Notes under the pieces: model-generated
The model's input: only the letters and a program-made list of their open reading frames with translations
What the model was told of the DNA's origin: nothing
Databases searched by the model: none
Program-made: the position numbers and the translations under genes
Shown: one piece after another, positions 11,359 to 17,211 of the stretch
Layout of the letters: every line of letters starts with the position of its first letter
Position numbering within the stretch: the first letter of the stretch is position 1
NCBI GenBank assembly: GCA_023389455.1
Contig: JAEWEJ010000169.1
Span: forward strand, 1 to 21,181
Length of the DNA stretch: 21,181 nucleotides
Direction of reading: 5' to 3'
Origin: Actinomycetes bacterium
Lineage (GTDB): Bacteria > Actinomycetota > Actinomycetes > Actinomycetales > Cellulomonadaceae

Positions 11359-11434
11359 GGGGCCATGGCGCAATTGGTAGCGCACCTGCTTTGCAAGCAG
11401 GGGGTTAGGGGTTCGAGTCCCCTTGGCTCCACCA
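11359..11434 (+). tRNA. tRNA-Ala (anticodon TGC)
   Basis: The acceptor stem GGGGCCA pairs with TGGCTCC. The anticodon stem CCTGC/GCAGG encloses TTTGCAA (anticodon TGC), and the T loop TTCGAGT is canonical. Discriminator A11431 is followed by an encoded CCA (11432-11434), unlike the neighbouring tRNA-Ile. A tRNA-Ile/tRNA-Ala pair after gyrA is conserved in this phylum. Confidence 0.97.
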
Positions 11435-11453
11435 CAGCGCGGTGACGCGCCGC

Positions 11454-11485
11454 AGAGCCCCCGGCCGGTCGAGGTCGGGGGCTCT
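11454..11485 (+). terminator. Stem-loop terminator after tRNA-Ala
   Basis: AGAGCCCCCG (11454-11463) pairs perfectly with CGGGGGCTCT (11476-11485). The stem extends through GCC/GGT to about 13 bp with a 6-nt loop GGTCGA. There is no T-run, which is common in high-GC actinobacteria. It lies 20 nt past tRNA-Ala and may also stop the opposing ATPase gene. Confidence 0.75.
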
Positions 11486-11567
11486 CGTGCGTCCGGGGCT
11501 CCTGCGCGGTGCGGGACGCCGTCCGGGTCGGTCCGCGGTCGGCCCGTCGACCACCACGCGGGTGGGA

Positions 11568-12035
11568 TCACGCCACGGGGAACGTCGCCCAGATGTTCTT
11601 CGTCGCGCCCGTGGCGTACCAGCCCACCTCGAGCGAGAGCCGGCGCGCCAGGTGCAGCCCGAGGCCGCCCGCACCGGTGATGCGCGCGCCGGCGTAGACC
11701 GGCTCGGACTCGGGGTCGTGGTCGGCGACGTCGAGCAGCCACTGGTCCTCGGTGCGGGACAGGCTGACCAGGGTCGGCGGCAGGCCGTGCGTGAGGGCGT
11801 TGGCCGCCAGCTCGGTCGCGATGAGGACGAGCTTGCCGGGCGTGGACTCCAGGTCGTGGGGCGAGGAGCCCGCCCCGGCGCCGATCTCCTCGGCGAGCTC
11901 GCTGCGCAGGGTGCGCAGCTGTCCCGTCGCGGCGAGCGACCACTGCCGCACGGGTGTGAACCCCTCGGGTGGCTCGCTCAAGGGCAGCCCGGCGTCCACG
12001 TCGACCAGCTCGAGCCGACCACTGCCCTGCGTCAT
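11568..12035 (-). CDS. ATP-binding anti-sigma-factor-type protein (RsbW/HATPase_c_2)
   Basis: The 155-residue single-domain GHKL ATPase resembles the anti-sigma kinases RsbW and SpoIIAB. The N-box reads ELAANALTHG (Glu75, Asn79, His83), a VADHDP segment (residues 103-108) stands where the G1 box is expected, and the G2-type motif is GAGGLGLHLARRL (from 121). Such proteins bind ATP and usually phosphorylate an anti-sigma antagonist or sequester a sigma factor; no partner gene is adjacent, so the target is unknown. The ATG at 12035 has a GGAGG Shine-Dalgarno (complement at 12040-12044), 4 nt away. It diverges from the cold-shock gene across a 651-bp region. Stand-alone ATPases of this type are abundant in cellulomonads and streptomycetes. 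Confidence 0.85.
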   Translation of the reverse strand: MTQGSGRLELVDVDAGLPLSEPPEGFTPVRQWSLAATGQLRTLRSELAEEIGAGAGSSPHDLESTPGKLVLIATELAANALTHGLPPTLVSLSRTEDQWLLDVADHDPESEPVYAGARITGAGGLGLHLARRLSLEVGWYATGATKNIWATFPVA

Positions 12036-12062
12036 GCTGCCTCCCCCGGCGTCGTCAGGCGT

Positions 12063-12079
12063 CGAGCCTCACAGGCTCG
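12063..12079. promoter_or_regulatory. Inverted repeat upstream of the anti-sigma ATPase gene
   Basis: CGAGCCT and AGGCTCG form perfect 7-bp arms around CAC, 28 bp before the ATPase start codon. It could be an operator or a 5' UTR hairpin. No regulator is identified. Confidence 0.3.
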
Positions 12080-12174
12080 CGGTGATCCCGCACGTCGAGG
12101 AGCCGGTGGTCTCCCGCCGCCCCTCCACCCACCGTCGACAGGCGGGCAGCGAGCAGCGTCACACCGGTCCGGAT

Positions 12175-12202
12175 TCGACATCCGGTCCATCACCTGTATA
12201 GT
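12175..12202 (+). promoter_or_regulatory. Promoter of the cold-shock gene (or of a leader frame)
   Basis: TCGACA (12175-12180) and TATAGT (12197-12202) are separated by 16 nt, a good housekeeping match. The -35 is flanked by CCGGA and TCCGG arms. Transcription from about 12209 would give a leader of nearly 480 nt before the csp ATG. Confidence 0.6.
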
Positions 12203-12288
12203 CGAGTCCGCGTCATGCCGCGCGAATACGTCCGCGGCGCTCTTCGGTACCTCAGCATCGAAGCGAGGACCATGCGCACCCGGCAGAG

Positions 12289-12333
12289 ATGCTGCCGGCA
12301 GGTATCTCCGCCCGACGGGCGGAGCGGAAGTAG
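12289..12333 (+). other. Structured leader of the cold-shock transcript with possible 14-codon uORF
   Basis: CTGCCGGCAG at 12292-12301 is a perfect palindrome. Next comes the hairpin CTCCGCCC-GAC-GGGCGGAG (12306-12324, 8-bp stem, 3-nt loop). A small frame, ATG at 12289 to TAG at 12331-12333, spans both. The hairpin ends just before the purine-rich GGAAG at 12326-12330. Long structured leaders are typical of cold-shock mRNAs, but no Rfam family is recognised here. Confidence 0.35.
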
Positions 12334-12338
12334 AGAAC

Positions 12339-12686
12339 ATCACACACACCACCTTCGAGCACCGACCGGCTGCTGATGCTGCCGTCGAGAGCTCAGGAAC
12401 GGACGCCGTCTGGCGCTCCGTCGACGACGACCTGTGGGTCGGGACCGTCGACGGTGAGTACGCCGGGCTGATCGTCCGTGACCCCGACGGGTTCCACACC
12501 CACGACCGCTGGACGCGGCCCGTGGGTGTCGCCCCGACGTTCGACCGTGCGACGTGCCTGCTGGCACATGTCCGCACGAGCTCACCCCGAGCGCGTCGCA
12601 CGTCGACCCTCCACCGTCTGCGTCCTGCGGGACGCGGCAACCGGCGCCGCACCAGCGCGCCGGCAGACACGACGAAAGAAGACATC
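12339..12686 (+). other. Coding-like stretch in frame with the cold-shock gene, no standard start
   Basis: From 12339 the frame reads ATC ACA CAC ACC and continues without a stop into the csp ATG at 12687. The first ~75 codons look like real protein: strong G/C third positions and a balanced composition such as DDDLWVGTVDGEYAGLIVRD and DGFHTHDRWTRPVGV. The last ~40 codons are Arg-rich and low in complexity. No ATG, GTG or TTG occurs in frame at the beginning, but GGAAG (12326-12330) sits 8 nt before ATC. It may be a gene starting at AUC that extends the cold-shock protein to 184 residues, a decayed or frameshifted gene, or untranslated leader. I do not recognise the domain. Confidence 0.35.
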
Positions 12687-12893
12687 ATGGCCACCGGCAC
12701 CGTGAAGTGGTTCAACGCTGAGAAGGGCTTCGGCTTCATCGCCCCGTCCGACGGCTCCGCCGACGTGTTCGCGCACTTCAGCGCGATCGTCTCGACGGGC
12801 GGTTTCCGTACCCTCGAGGAGAACCAGCAGGTCGAGTTCGAGGTCACGCAGGGCCCCAAGGGTCTGCAGGCGTCGGACATCCGTCCGCTCTGA
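12687..12893 (+). CDS. Cold-shock protein (CspA family)
   Basis: The 68-residue protein is a single cold-shock domain: a five-stranded OB-fold RNA/ssDNA chaperone that melts mRNA structure. It begins MATGTVKWFNAEKGFGFIAP, contains RNP1 (KGFGFI, residues 13-18) and RNP2 (VFAHF, 27-31), and ends LQASDIRPL. The length is normal. GAAAGAAG lies shortly before the ATG. A promoter about 480 bp upstream and leader hairpins suggest post-transcriptional control, as in other csp genes. The frame stays open far upstream, so a longer product is possible. Two tandem hairpins follow the stop. Confidence 0.95.
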   Translation: MATGTVKWFNAEKGFGFIAPSDGSADVFAHFSAIVSTGGFRTLEENQQVEFEVTQGPKGLQASDIRPL

Positions 12894-12904
12894 TCTGGCG
12901 TCGA

Positions 12905-12963
12905 CCCGTGCGTGCACGGGCTGACTGACCGCCTCGAGGGCCGCGCAGCGCTGCTGCGCGGCC
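12905..12963 (+). terminator. Tandem hairpin terminator after the cold-shock gene
   Basis: The first hairpin is CCCGTGC-GT-GCACGGG (12905-12920). The second is an 11-bp perfect stem GGCCGCGCAGC/GCTGCGCGGCC (12939-12963) with a 3-nt loop, followed by TTCGTCGT. The gene on the other side converges, so it may work both ways. Confidence 0.75.
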
Positions 12964-12992
12964 TTCGTCGTACCCGGGTGCCGTGTCGCGGG

Positions 12993-13562
12993 TCAGACGA
13001 GGCTGCCGCGCCGGGCACGGGCCACGACGTCGGCGCGCACCTCGTCGCTGTACACGGGCACCGGGCGCTCCGTGACCAGGCCGTCGTCCAGCGTGGCCCA
13101 CTGCCAGTGCGGGTGCACGTCGGCCGTGGCCAGGTCGTCGTCGTCCAGCCGCAGGTCCAGCAGGACGGCGTACCGGTACCCGAACCGGCGCTGGACGGAC
13201 TGGGCGACCGCGAGGTCCGCCTCGCCCGGGGCGGCGGCGCTCGCGTCTGCCGTGAGCTCCACGAGCAGCAGGTTGTCCTCGGGGCCCAGGCGGCCCCTGC
13301 GGTGGACGATGAGGTGCGGCGGGCGGCTGGTCCCCTCGCTGAAGCGCACCGAGTCCTCCAGCACCATCCCCGAGCGGTCGTAGTCGGCGTCCACGTCCCA
13401 CGTCCGCTCGATCGTCCCGCCCAGCGCCCAGCCGAGGTGGAACGAGATGGTCCGGTCCGACGGCCGGCTGGTGCCGGCCGAGGGCGCGAACAGGGTCCAC
13501 TCGTCGACGAGCGTGGTGGTCAGCGCGATCCGCACGCGCGCCTGCAGGTCGGCGAGGAGCAT
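12993..13562 (-). CDS. Hypothetical protein, PD-(D/E)XK nuclease-like fold lacking catalytic residues
   Basis: This 189-residue protein shows the layout of a bacterial PD-(D/E)XK family whose members carry a V-D-x-E-Y-x-R segment, then RPDxIxHxRG and LLVIExKK. Here these read DVDADYDR (56-63), RPPHLIVHRRG (80-90) and LLLVELTADA (98-107), followed by a late RFGYRYAVLLDL. The metal-binding Asp of the first core motif is His83 and the Lys of ExK is Thr104, so I infer it is not an active nuclease. The fold assignment is from memory of motif patterns and needs a profile search. The ATG at 13562 has no Shine-Dalgarno but a -10 exactly 6 nt upstream, suggesting a leaderless mRNA. Confidence 0.7.
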   Translation of the reverse strand: MLLADLQARVRIALTTTLVDEWTLFAPSAGTSRPSDRTISFHLGWALGGTIERTWDVDADYDRSGMVLEDSVRFSEGTSRPPHLIVHRRGRLGPEDNLLLVELTADASAAAPGEADLAVAQSVQRRFGYRYAVLLDLRLDDDDLATADVHPHWQWATLDDGLVTERPVPVYSDEVRADVVARARRGSLV

Positions 13563-13568
13563 GGCGGG

Positions 13569-13597
13569 ACGCTATCGCCCGCCGGTGGGGGTGTCAC
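13569..13597 (-). promoter_or_regulatory. Leaderless promoter of the PD-(D/E)XK-like gene
   Basis: On the minus strand GTGACA (13597-13592), 17 nt, TAGCGT (13574-13569), 6 nt, then ATG. The -35 has one mismatch to TTGACA and the -10 fits TAnnnT. Transcription would start at or next to the start codon. Confidence 0.6.
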
Positions 13598-13649
13598 CGG
13601 GACCTCTGGGCGCTCACGGGACCCCCGGACGTGGTGGGCCGCGGTGGCG

Positions 13650-14366
13650 TCAGCCCAGGCCGAGCTGCTCGCGCACCGGTGCCACGCCCTCGAGGTGGAT
13701 GCTCGGACGCAGCGCGTCGGGCCGGGCGTCCCAGTCGGCGCGGTCCAGCACGAACAGCTGGCTGTCGACCGGGCCACCCTCGCGCGCCTGGTGCAGCACG
13801 CCGTTGGGGCGGTAGCCGATCTTGCGGCTGACGCCCGACGAGCCGGGGTTGTCGACGAACGCGGAGCTCGTGGCGTGCTTCGCGTCCAGGCCCTCGAACA
13901 GCAGGTGCAGGATCATCAGCCGCATCCGGGTGCCCACGCCGCCGTGCTGGTGCCGCAGACCCAGCCACGAGCCCGTCTCCGCCGTGCGTGTCACCGCGAA
14001 GTCCTTGGCGTAGACGCCCTGCGTGCCCAGCGGCTGACCGTCCCGCACGACGGCGAGCTCGAACGCCCAGTCGGTGGGCGACATGCGCTGGCGCAGACCC
14101 CACTGGTACGTCATCACGCTGCGGGCGACCTGCACGGGCGTGCCGCGCGTCCACGGCACGAGGAACGGCATGTAGTCCGGGGCGTGCACGCCCTGCGCGG
14201 CCAGCCGGGCCAGGTCCAGCAGCATGCGGTCGTCCGGCGCCCGCAGCTCGAGGTCCCCGCACACCACCCGCAGCCCGGTCAGGGGCCAGATCTCGACGTC
14301 GCTCAGCGGCGGGAGGCCGACGTCGGGAGCCGAGGTGGCCGGGTTCTCCTGCGCGGTGTCGCTCAC
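13650..14366 (-). CDS. GNAT family N-acetyltransferase (RimJ/RimL-like)
   Basis: The 238-residue protein has a GNAT core: strand segment FELAVVRDGQPLGTQGVY (102-119), the acetyl-CoA loop QHGGVG (Q140-x-x-G143-x-G145) and the later helix-strand region AFVDNPGSSGVSRKIGYRP (169-187), characteristic of RimJ/RimL-like enzymes. It should transfer acetyl from acetyl-CoA to an amine, possibly a protein N-terminus or small molecule; the substrate cannot be told. About 40 residues before the core are extra. The start chosen is GTG at 14366, supported by a -10-like GATGCT exactly 6 nt upstream and no Shine-Dalgarno. It precedes the PD-(D/E)XK-like gene by 87 nt, which has its own promoter. Confidence 0.87.
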   Translation of the reverse strand: MSDTAQENPATSAPDVGLPPLSDVEIWPLTGLRVVCGDLELRAPDDRMLLDLARLAAQGVHAPDYMPFLVPWTRGTPVQVARSVMTYQWGLRQRMSPTDWAFELAVVRDGQPLGTQGVYAKDFAVTRTAETGSWLGLRHQHGGVGTRMRLMILHLLFEGLDAKHATSSAFVDNPGSSGVSRKIGYRPNGVLHQAREGGPVDSQLFVLDRADWDARPDALRPSIHLEGVAPVREQLGLG

Positions 14367-14372
14367 CCGGGA

Positions 14373-14401
14373 AGCATCCCGGTCGCTGCCCCGCGGATCA
14401 A
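14373..14401 (-). promoter_or_regulatory. Candidate leaderless promoter of the GNAT gene
   Basis: On the minus strand TTGATC (14401-14396), 17 nt, GATGCT (14378-14373), 6 nt, then GTG at 14366. The -35 is good; the -10 retains A2 and T6. Confidence 0.45.
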
Positions 14402-14426
14402 CCGGAATGCCCGGCTCCGGGGGCAG

Positions 14427-14462
14427 GACGAGGGCGCCGCGTTCGCACGCGGCGCCCTCGTC
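14427..14462. terminator. 16-bp perfect hairpin between cellulase and GNAT genes
   Basis: The arms at 14427-14442 and 14447-14462 are perfectly complementary (GACGAGGGCGCC... with ...GGCGCCCTCGTC) around the loop TCGC. It is the second of two strong hairpins behind the cellulase gene, so read-through into the GNAT gene should be very low. Confidence 0.65.
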
Positions 14463-14536
14463 GGCGTCCGGCTGCCCCCGCGGCGGACGCCGGGCCCGGA
14501 CGGGCGGAAACGGGCCGCCCGCCCGGGCGTTGAATC

Positions 14537-14579
14537 GGTCCCGGTCCGGCGACGTCGGGGGTCGAGCCGGACCGGGACC
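14537..14579 (-). terminator. Terminator of the GH9 cellulase gene
   Basis: GGTCCCGGTCCGGC (14537-14550) pairs perfectly over 14 bp with 14566-14579 around a 15-nt loop, only 6 nt past the cellulase stop. On the minus strand it is followed by GATTCAACG, with no T-run. Confidence 0.75.
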
Positions 14580-14585
14580 CGTCTG

Positions 14586-16997
14586 TCACCCGGCCGCGCA
14601 GGTGGCGCCGTTCACCGTGAACGACGTGGGCGCGGGGTTCTGCCCGGTGTGCGAGCCGTTGAACCCGAGGTCCACGGACGCGCCGGGGGCGAGGGTCGCG
14701 TTCCACGCCGCACCGGTGGCGGTCACGCGGGTGCCGGTCTGCGACCACGTCGCGCTCCAGCCCTGCTGGAGCTGCTGCCCGGCAGCCAGGTCGAACGTCA
14801 ACGTCCAGGTCAGGGGCGCTGCACCCGTGTTCTTCAGCCGGACCGAGGCCGTGAAGCCGGAGCCCCAGCTGTTCGCCCCGTAGGTGACGGCGCACGTGGC
14901 CGGTCCCGACGTGGGGGTCGGCGTCGGCGTGGGGCTGACCGTCGGTGTGGGGCTGACGGTGGGGCTCGGGCTGACCGTGGGGCTCGGGCTGACGGTCGGC
15001 GTGGGGCTGACCGTGGGCGTGGGGCTGACCGTGGGAACCGGGCTCGGGTCGACCGAGCCGTCCGGCACCGTGCCCCACAGCAGCGTGCTGCCCTCGTGCA
15101 GGGTGATCCCGCGCGTCTTCACCGGGTCGCCCGTGCTGGGCAGGCCGGCGAACGACGGGTCGTTCGTGGCGTCCCACCCGGCCGCGCCGGCCACGCGGAA
15201 CTGGATCTCGCGGCGGTGCTGCGACTGGCCGCCGGGGTGGATGTTCTGGCCCGCGCAGCTCAGCTCGGCGTAGTACAGGCTGCCGCCGGCGGAGACGACC
15301 GTGGAGGGCGTCGTGCCGCACTCGCTGTAGTTCGTCGACACGGTGACGGCCGAGGCCGGGACGCCCGCGTCCAGGGTGAACCAGTACCGGATCGAGGCGT
15401 CGGTCAGCGAGCGGGCCGGGAACGCGGACCGGTTGCGCACGATGGCCTTCACCTCGGTGAACGTGCCACCGGCGGGCTGGTTGAGCTTGGCCTCGACGAA
15501 GAACTCGTCCTGGTCCGGCTTCTCGGCCGTGGGGAAGCCCGCCAGCGGCGTGCCGCCGTAGCGCCCGGCGAGGTACGCCAGCGCGCTGGTGAACCCGGCG
15601 TTGTAGTCGGTGGCGACCTCGTTGGCGACGTAGTCGCCGCGGTCGTCGGTGTAGGCGTCGTTGGCGGACCCCGGGCCCCCCACGAGCGCGCCGTACAGCA
15701 CGTGGCGCGTCTCGGCCGGGTCCTTGAGGGAGTCGAGCCACGAGCCGTGCGCCGTGCGGTGGTGCGGGTTCTTCGGCGGGTTCGTGCCGAAGCCGACGAC
15801 GTACGAGGACTTGCGGGGGTTGTCGCCCAGCGCGTAGTTGATCTGCCGGACGCCGAAGTCGTGGTACCGCGCCTTGCGCGTCGTGTCGGTCAGCCAGTCG
15901 CTGTAGACCAGGGCGACGAACGAGGTGTTGGCCGCGTACCGCAGCGCACCCCAGGAGTCGAGGACGGCCATGCCGCCGGGGGAGTAGTTCACCTTCGCGC
16001 CGTTGACGCCCACGGTCCAGTAGTCGAGCCAGCGGTTCGCGTCGTCGACGTACTTCTGCTTGCCCGTCTCCATGGCGAGCAGCGCGTAGGCGGCGTACGA
16101 CTTGTCGTCCCAGGCGACGGTCCACTTGTAGGACTTGGTGGTCGTCTGGTTCTCGTTGCTGAGCTTGTCGTACTCCGACTCGGCCTTGGCGAGGTACGTC
16201 GCGTCACCGGTGGCCTTGTAGAGCCAGTACGCGCCCCACACGAGCTCGTCCTGGTAGCCGGACCACGACTTGTAGAACGACTGGGCGTCGGTCACGCAGT
16301 CCGAGTACTTGCCGCGGTAGGTGTCCGCGAACGAGTAGAGCTGCTCGGCGTGGCTCAGCAGGGTGGCGGAGTAGGCGGCGTCCGAGCCCTTGAACACCAG
16401 CGACGCGGACGCCATCGCGGCGGCCGTCTCGGCGGCGGCGTCGGAACCCGGGCAGGAGGCGGTGATCTTGTACGCCGGGCGGGCCATGGTCATGACCTCG
16501 GCGGGGCCCCACCACTTGTGGTCGTCGTCGCCCTTGCCCACCTGCACGTAGAGCTCGTTGGGCGCCGTGTGCGCCTTGATGAAGTAGTCGTTGACGGCGC
16601 GCAGGTTGCCGCGCAGCTCGTCGGTCTGTCCCGCCTGCGTGTACCCCTCGGGGCTCTCGATCGCGCCCCACGCGAGCATGGTCGCGGTGAACGCCATCGG
16701 CAGGCCGAACTTCACGTGGTCGCCCGCGTCGTACCAGCCCCCGGTCAGGTCCGTGCCGACGTCCTTGCCGTCGTCGAGCGCCGAGTCGCCGCGCCACGAC
16801 ACGGGGTAGTCCGCAGGCAGGTCGCCGGATCGCTGCGCCTGGTAGAAGAACATCGACTTCTGCAGCGCCTCGGCGTAGTTGTACGCCGGGGCGGCGTGCG
16901 CGGCCTGCGCCGGGAGCGTCAGTGCTCCCGCGGCGACGGCGACCGCGGCGGCGCCGGCCCAGAGCGGGCCGCTGCCGCGGGTGGGGGTGCGGGGCAT
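14586..16997 (-). CDS. Secreted GH9 endoglucanase with CBM3 and CBM2 (processive-type cellulase)
   Basis: This 803-residue exported cellulase hydrolyses beta-1,4-glucan. A signal peptide (residues 1-35, cleavage probably at AAHA/AP) precedes an inverting GH9 domain (about 37-480) with GGWYDAGDHVKFGLP (Asp90 and Asp93; Asp93 is the likely base) and NEVATDYNAGF (acid Glu460). A family 3 carbohydrate-binding module follows (about 490-640), of the type that makes Thermobifida Cel9A processive. Then come a (TVSPTP)-repeat linker (about 646-698) and a C-terminal CBM2 with terminal Cys pair (ATCAVTY...GATCAAG) and exposed Trp residues. Unlike Cellulomonas fimi CenB it has no FnIII repeats. The ATG at 16997 is preferred over one 16 codons upstream, since GGAAG precedes it and the signal peptide fits. 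A CelR-like operator lies 34 bp upstream. Confidence 0.95.
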   Translation of the reverse strand: MPRTPTRGSGPLWAGAAAVAVAAGALTLPAQAAHAAPAYNYAEALQKSMFFYQAQRSGDLPADYPVSWRGDSALDDGKDVGTDLTGGWYDAGDHVKFGLPMAFTATMLAWGAIESPEGYTQAGQTDELRGNLRAVNDYFIKAHTAPNELYVQVGKGDDDHKWWGPAEVMTMARPAYKITASCPGSDAAAETAAAMASASLVFKGSDAAYSATLLSHAEQLYSFADTYRGKYSDCVTDAQSFYKSWSGYQDELVWGAYWLYKATGDATYLAKAESEYDKLSNENQTTTKSYKWTVAWDDKSYAAYALLAMETGKQKYVDDANRWLDYWTVGVNGAKVNYSPGGMAVLDSWGALRYAANTSFVALVYSDWLTDTTRKARYHDFGVRQINYALGDNPRKSSYVVGFGTNPPKNPHHRTAHGSWLDSLKDPAETRHVLYGALVGGPGSANDAYTDDRGDYVANEVATDYNAGFTSALAYLAGRYGGTPLAGFPTAEKPDQDEFFVEAKLNQPAGGTFTEVKAIVRNRSAFPARSLTDASIRYWFTLDAGVPASAVTVSTNYSECGTTPSTVVSAGGSLYYAELSCAGQNIHPGGQSQHRREIQFRVAGAAGWDATNDPSFAGLPSTGDPVKTRGITLHEGSTLLWGTVPDGSVDPSPVPTVSPTPTVSPTPTVSPSPTVSPSPTVSPTPTVSPTPTPTPTSGPATCAVTYGANSWGSGFTASVRLKNTGAAPLTWTLTFDLAAGQQLQQGWSATWSQTGTRVTATGAAWNATLAPGASVDLGFNGSHTGQNPAPTSFTVNGATCAAG
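14923..15030 (-). repeat. Six 18-bp tandem repeats encoding the cellulase linker
   Basis: Six units of 18 bp (+ strand form GTCGGCGTGGGGCTGACC, with substitutions) encode TVSPTP or TVSPSP. They form the flexible linker between CBM3 and CBM2. Such arrays vary in length by slippage or recombination. Confidence 0.9.
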
Positions 16998-17030
16998 GGC
17001 ACTTCCCTTCGGACGGGTCCCGGGGCGCTG

Positions 17031-17044
17031 GTGGAGCGCTCCCA
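17031..17044 (-). promoter_or_regulatory. CelR/CebR-type operator of the cellulase gene
   Basis: The site GTGGAGCGCTCCCA matches the cellobiose-responsive LacI-family operator TGGGAGCGCTCCCA at 12 of 14 positions, with a perfect 10-bp palindromic core (17033-17042). In Thermobifida fusca and streptomycetes CelR/CebR repress cellulase genes through this sequence until cellobiose is present. It lies 34 bp before the cellulase start codon, where a bound repressor could block elongation. Confidence 0.8.
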
Positions 17045-17098
17045 CGAGAGCCCCGCACGAGTGACGACGACGTCACGGGTGGAACGGGCTCGCCGCTG

Positions 17099-17142
17099 AT
17101 CGTCCAGACGAAGGGTCGTACCGGTCAACGCACAAAACGTTT
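17099..17142 (-). promoter_or_regulatory. Candidate cellulase promoter with an adjacent LacI-type half-palindrome
   Basis: On the minus strand TTGACC (17128-17123), 18 nt, GACGAT (17104-17099). Just upstream, AAACGTTT (17135-17142) is a perfect palindrome with the central CG typical of LacI-family operators. The -10 is weak, so the exact promoter is uncertain. Confidence 0.4.
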
Positions 17143-17150
17143 AGCCCGAC

Positions 17151-17196
17151 ATGCGTCGACCCCGTGACGTCGCAGGACGGCACGGGGTCGACGCGT
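17151..17196 (-). terminator. Terminator after the Ala-rich membrane protein gene
   Basis: GCGTCGACCCCGTG (17153-17166) pairs perfectly over 14 bp with 17181-17194, extended by a T-G and an A-T pair, with a 14-nt loop. It lies 15 nt past the stop of the upstream minus-strand gene and separates it from the cellulase promoter. Confidence 0.7.
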
Positions 17197-17211
17197 GGTC
17201 GGCGCCCGGGA

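Noticed and set aside
11359..11600. tRNA-Ala as an integration site for a genomic island
   Set aside because: No integrase gene and no direct repeat of the tRNA 3' end were seen up to the cyclophilin gene.
12215..12376. 53-codon frame beginning MPREYVRGALRYL in the csp leader
   Set aside because: It overlaps the coding-like frame and leader hairpins, is Arg/His/Cys-rich at the end and lacks a clear ribosome site; kept out as a gene.
14923..15030. CRISPR-like or satellite array
   Set aside because: The 18-bp units have no spacers and encode the TVSPTP linker of the cellulase in frame.
12912..17099. 1395-codon plus-strand frame opposite the PD-(D/E)XK-like, GNAT and cellulase genes
   Set aside because: Antisense to three supported genes; includes the repeat linker in another frame; no domain.
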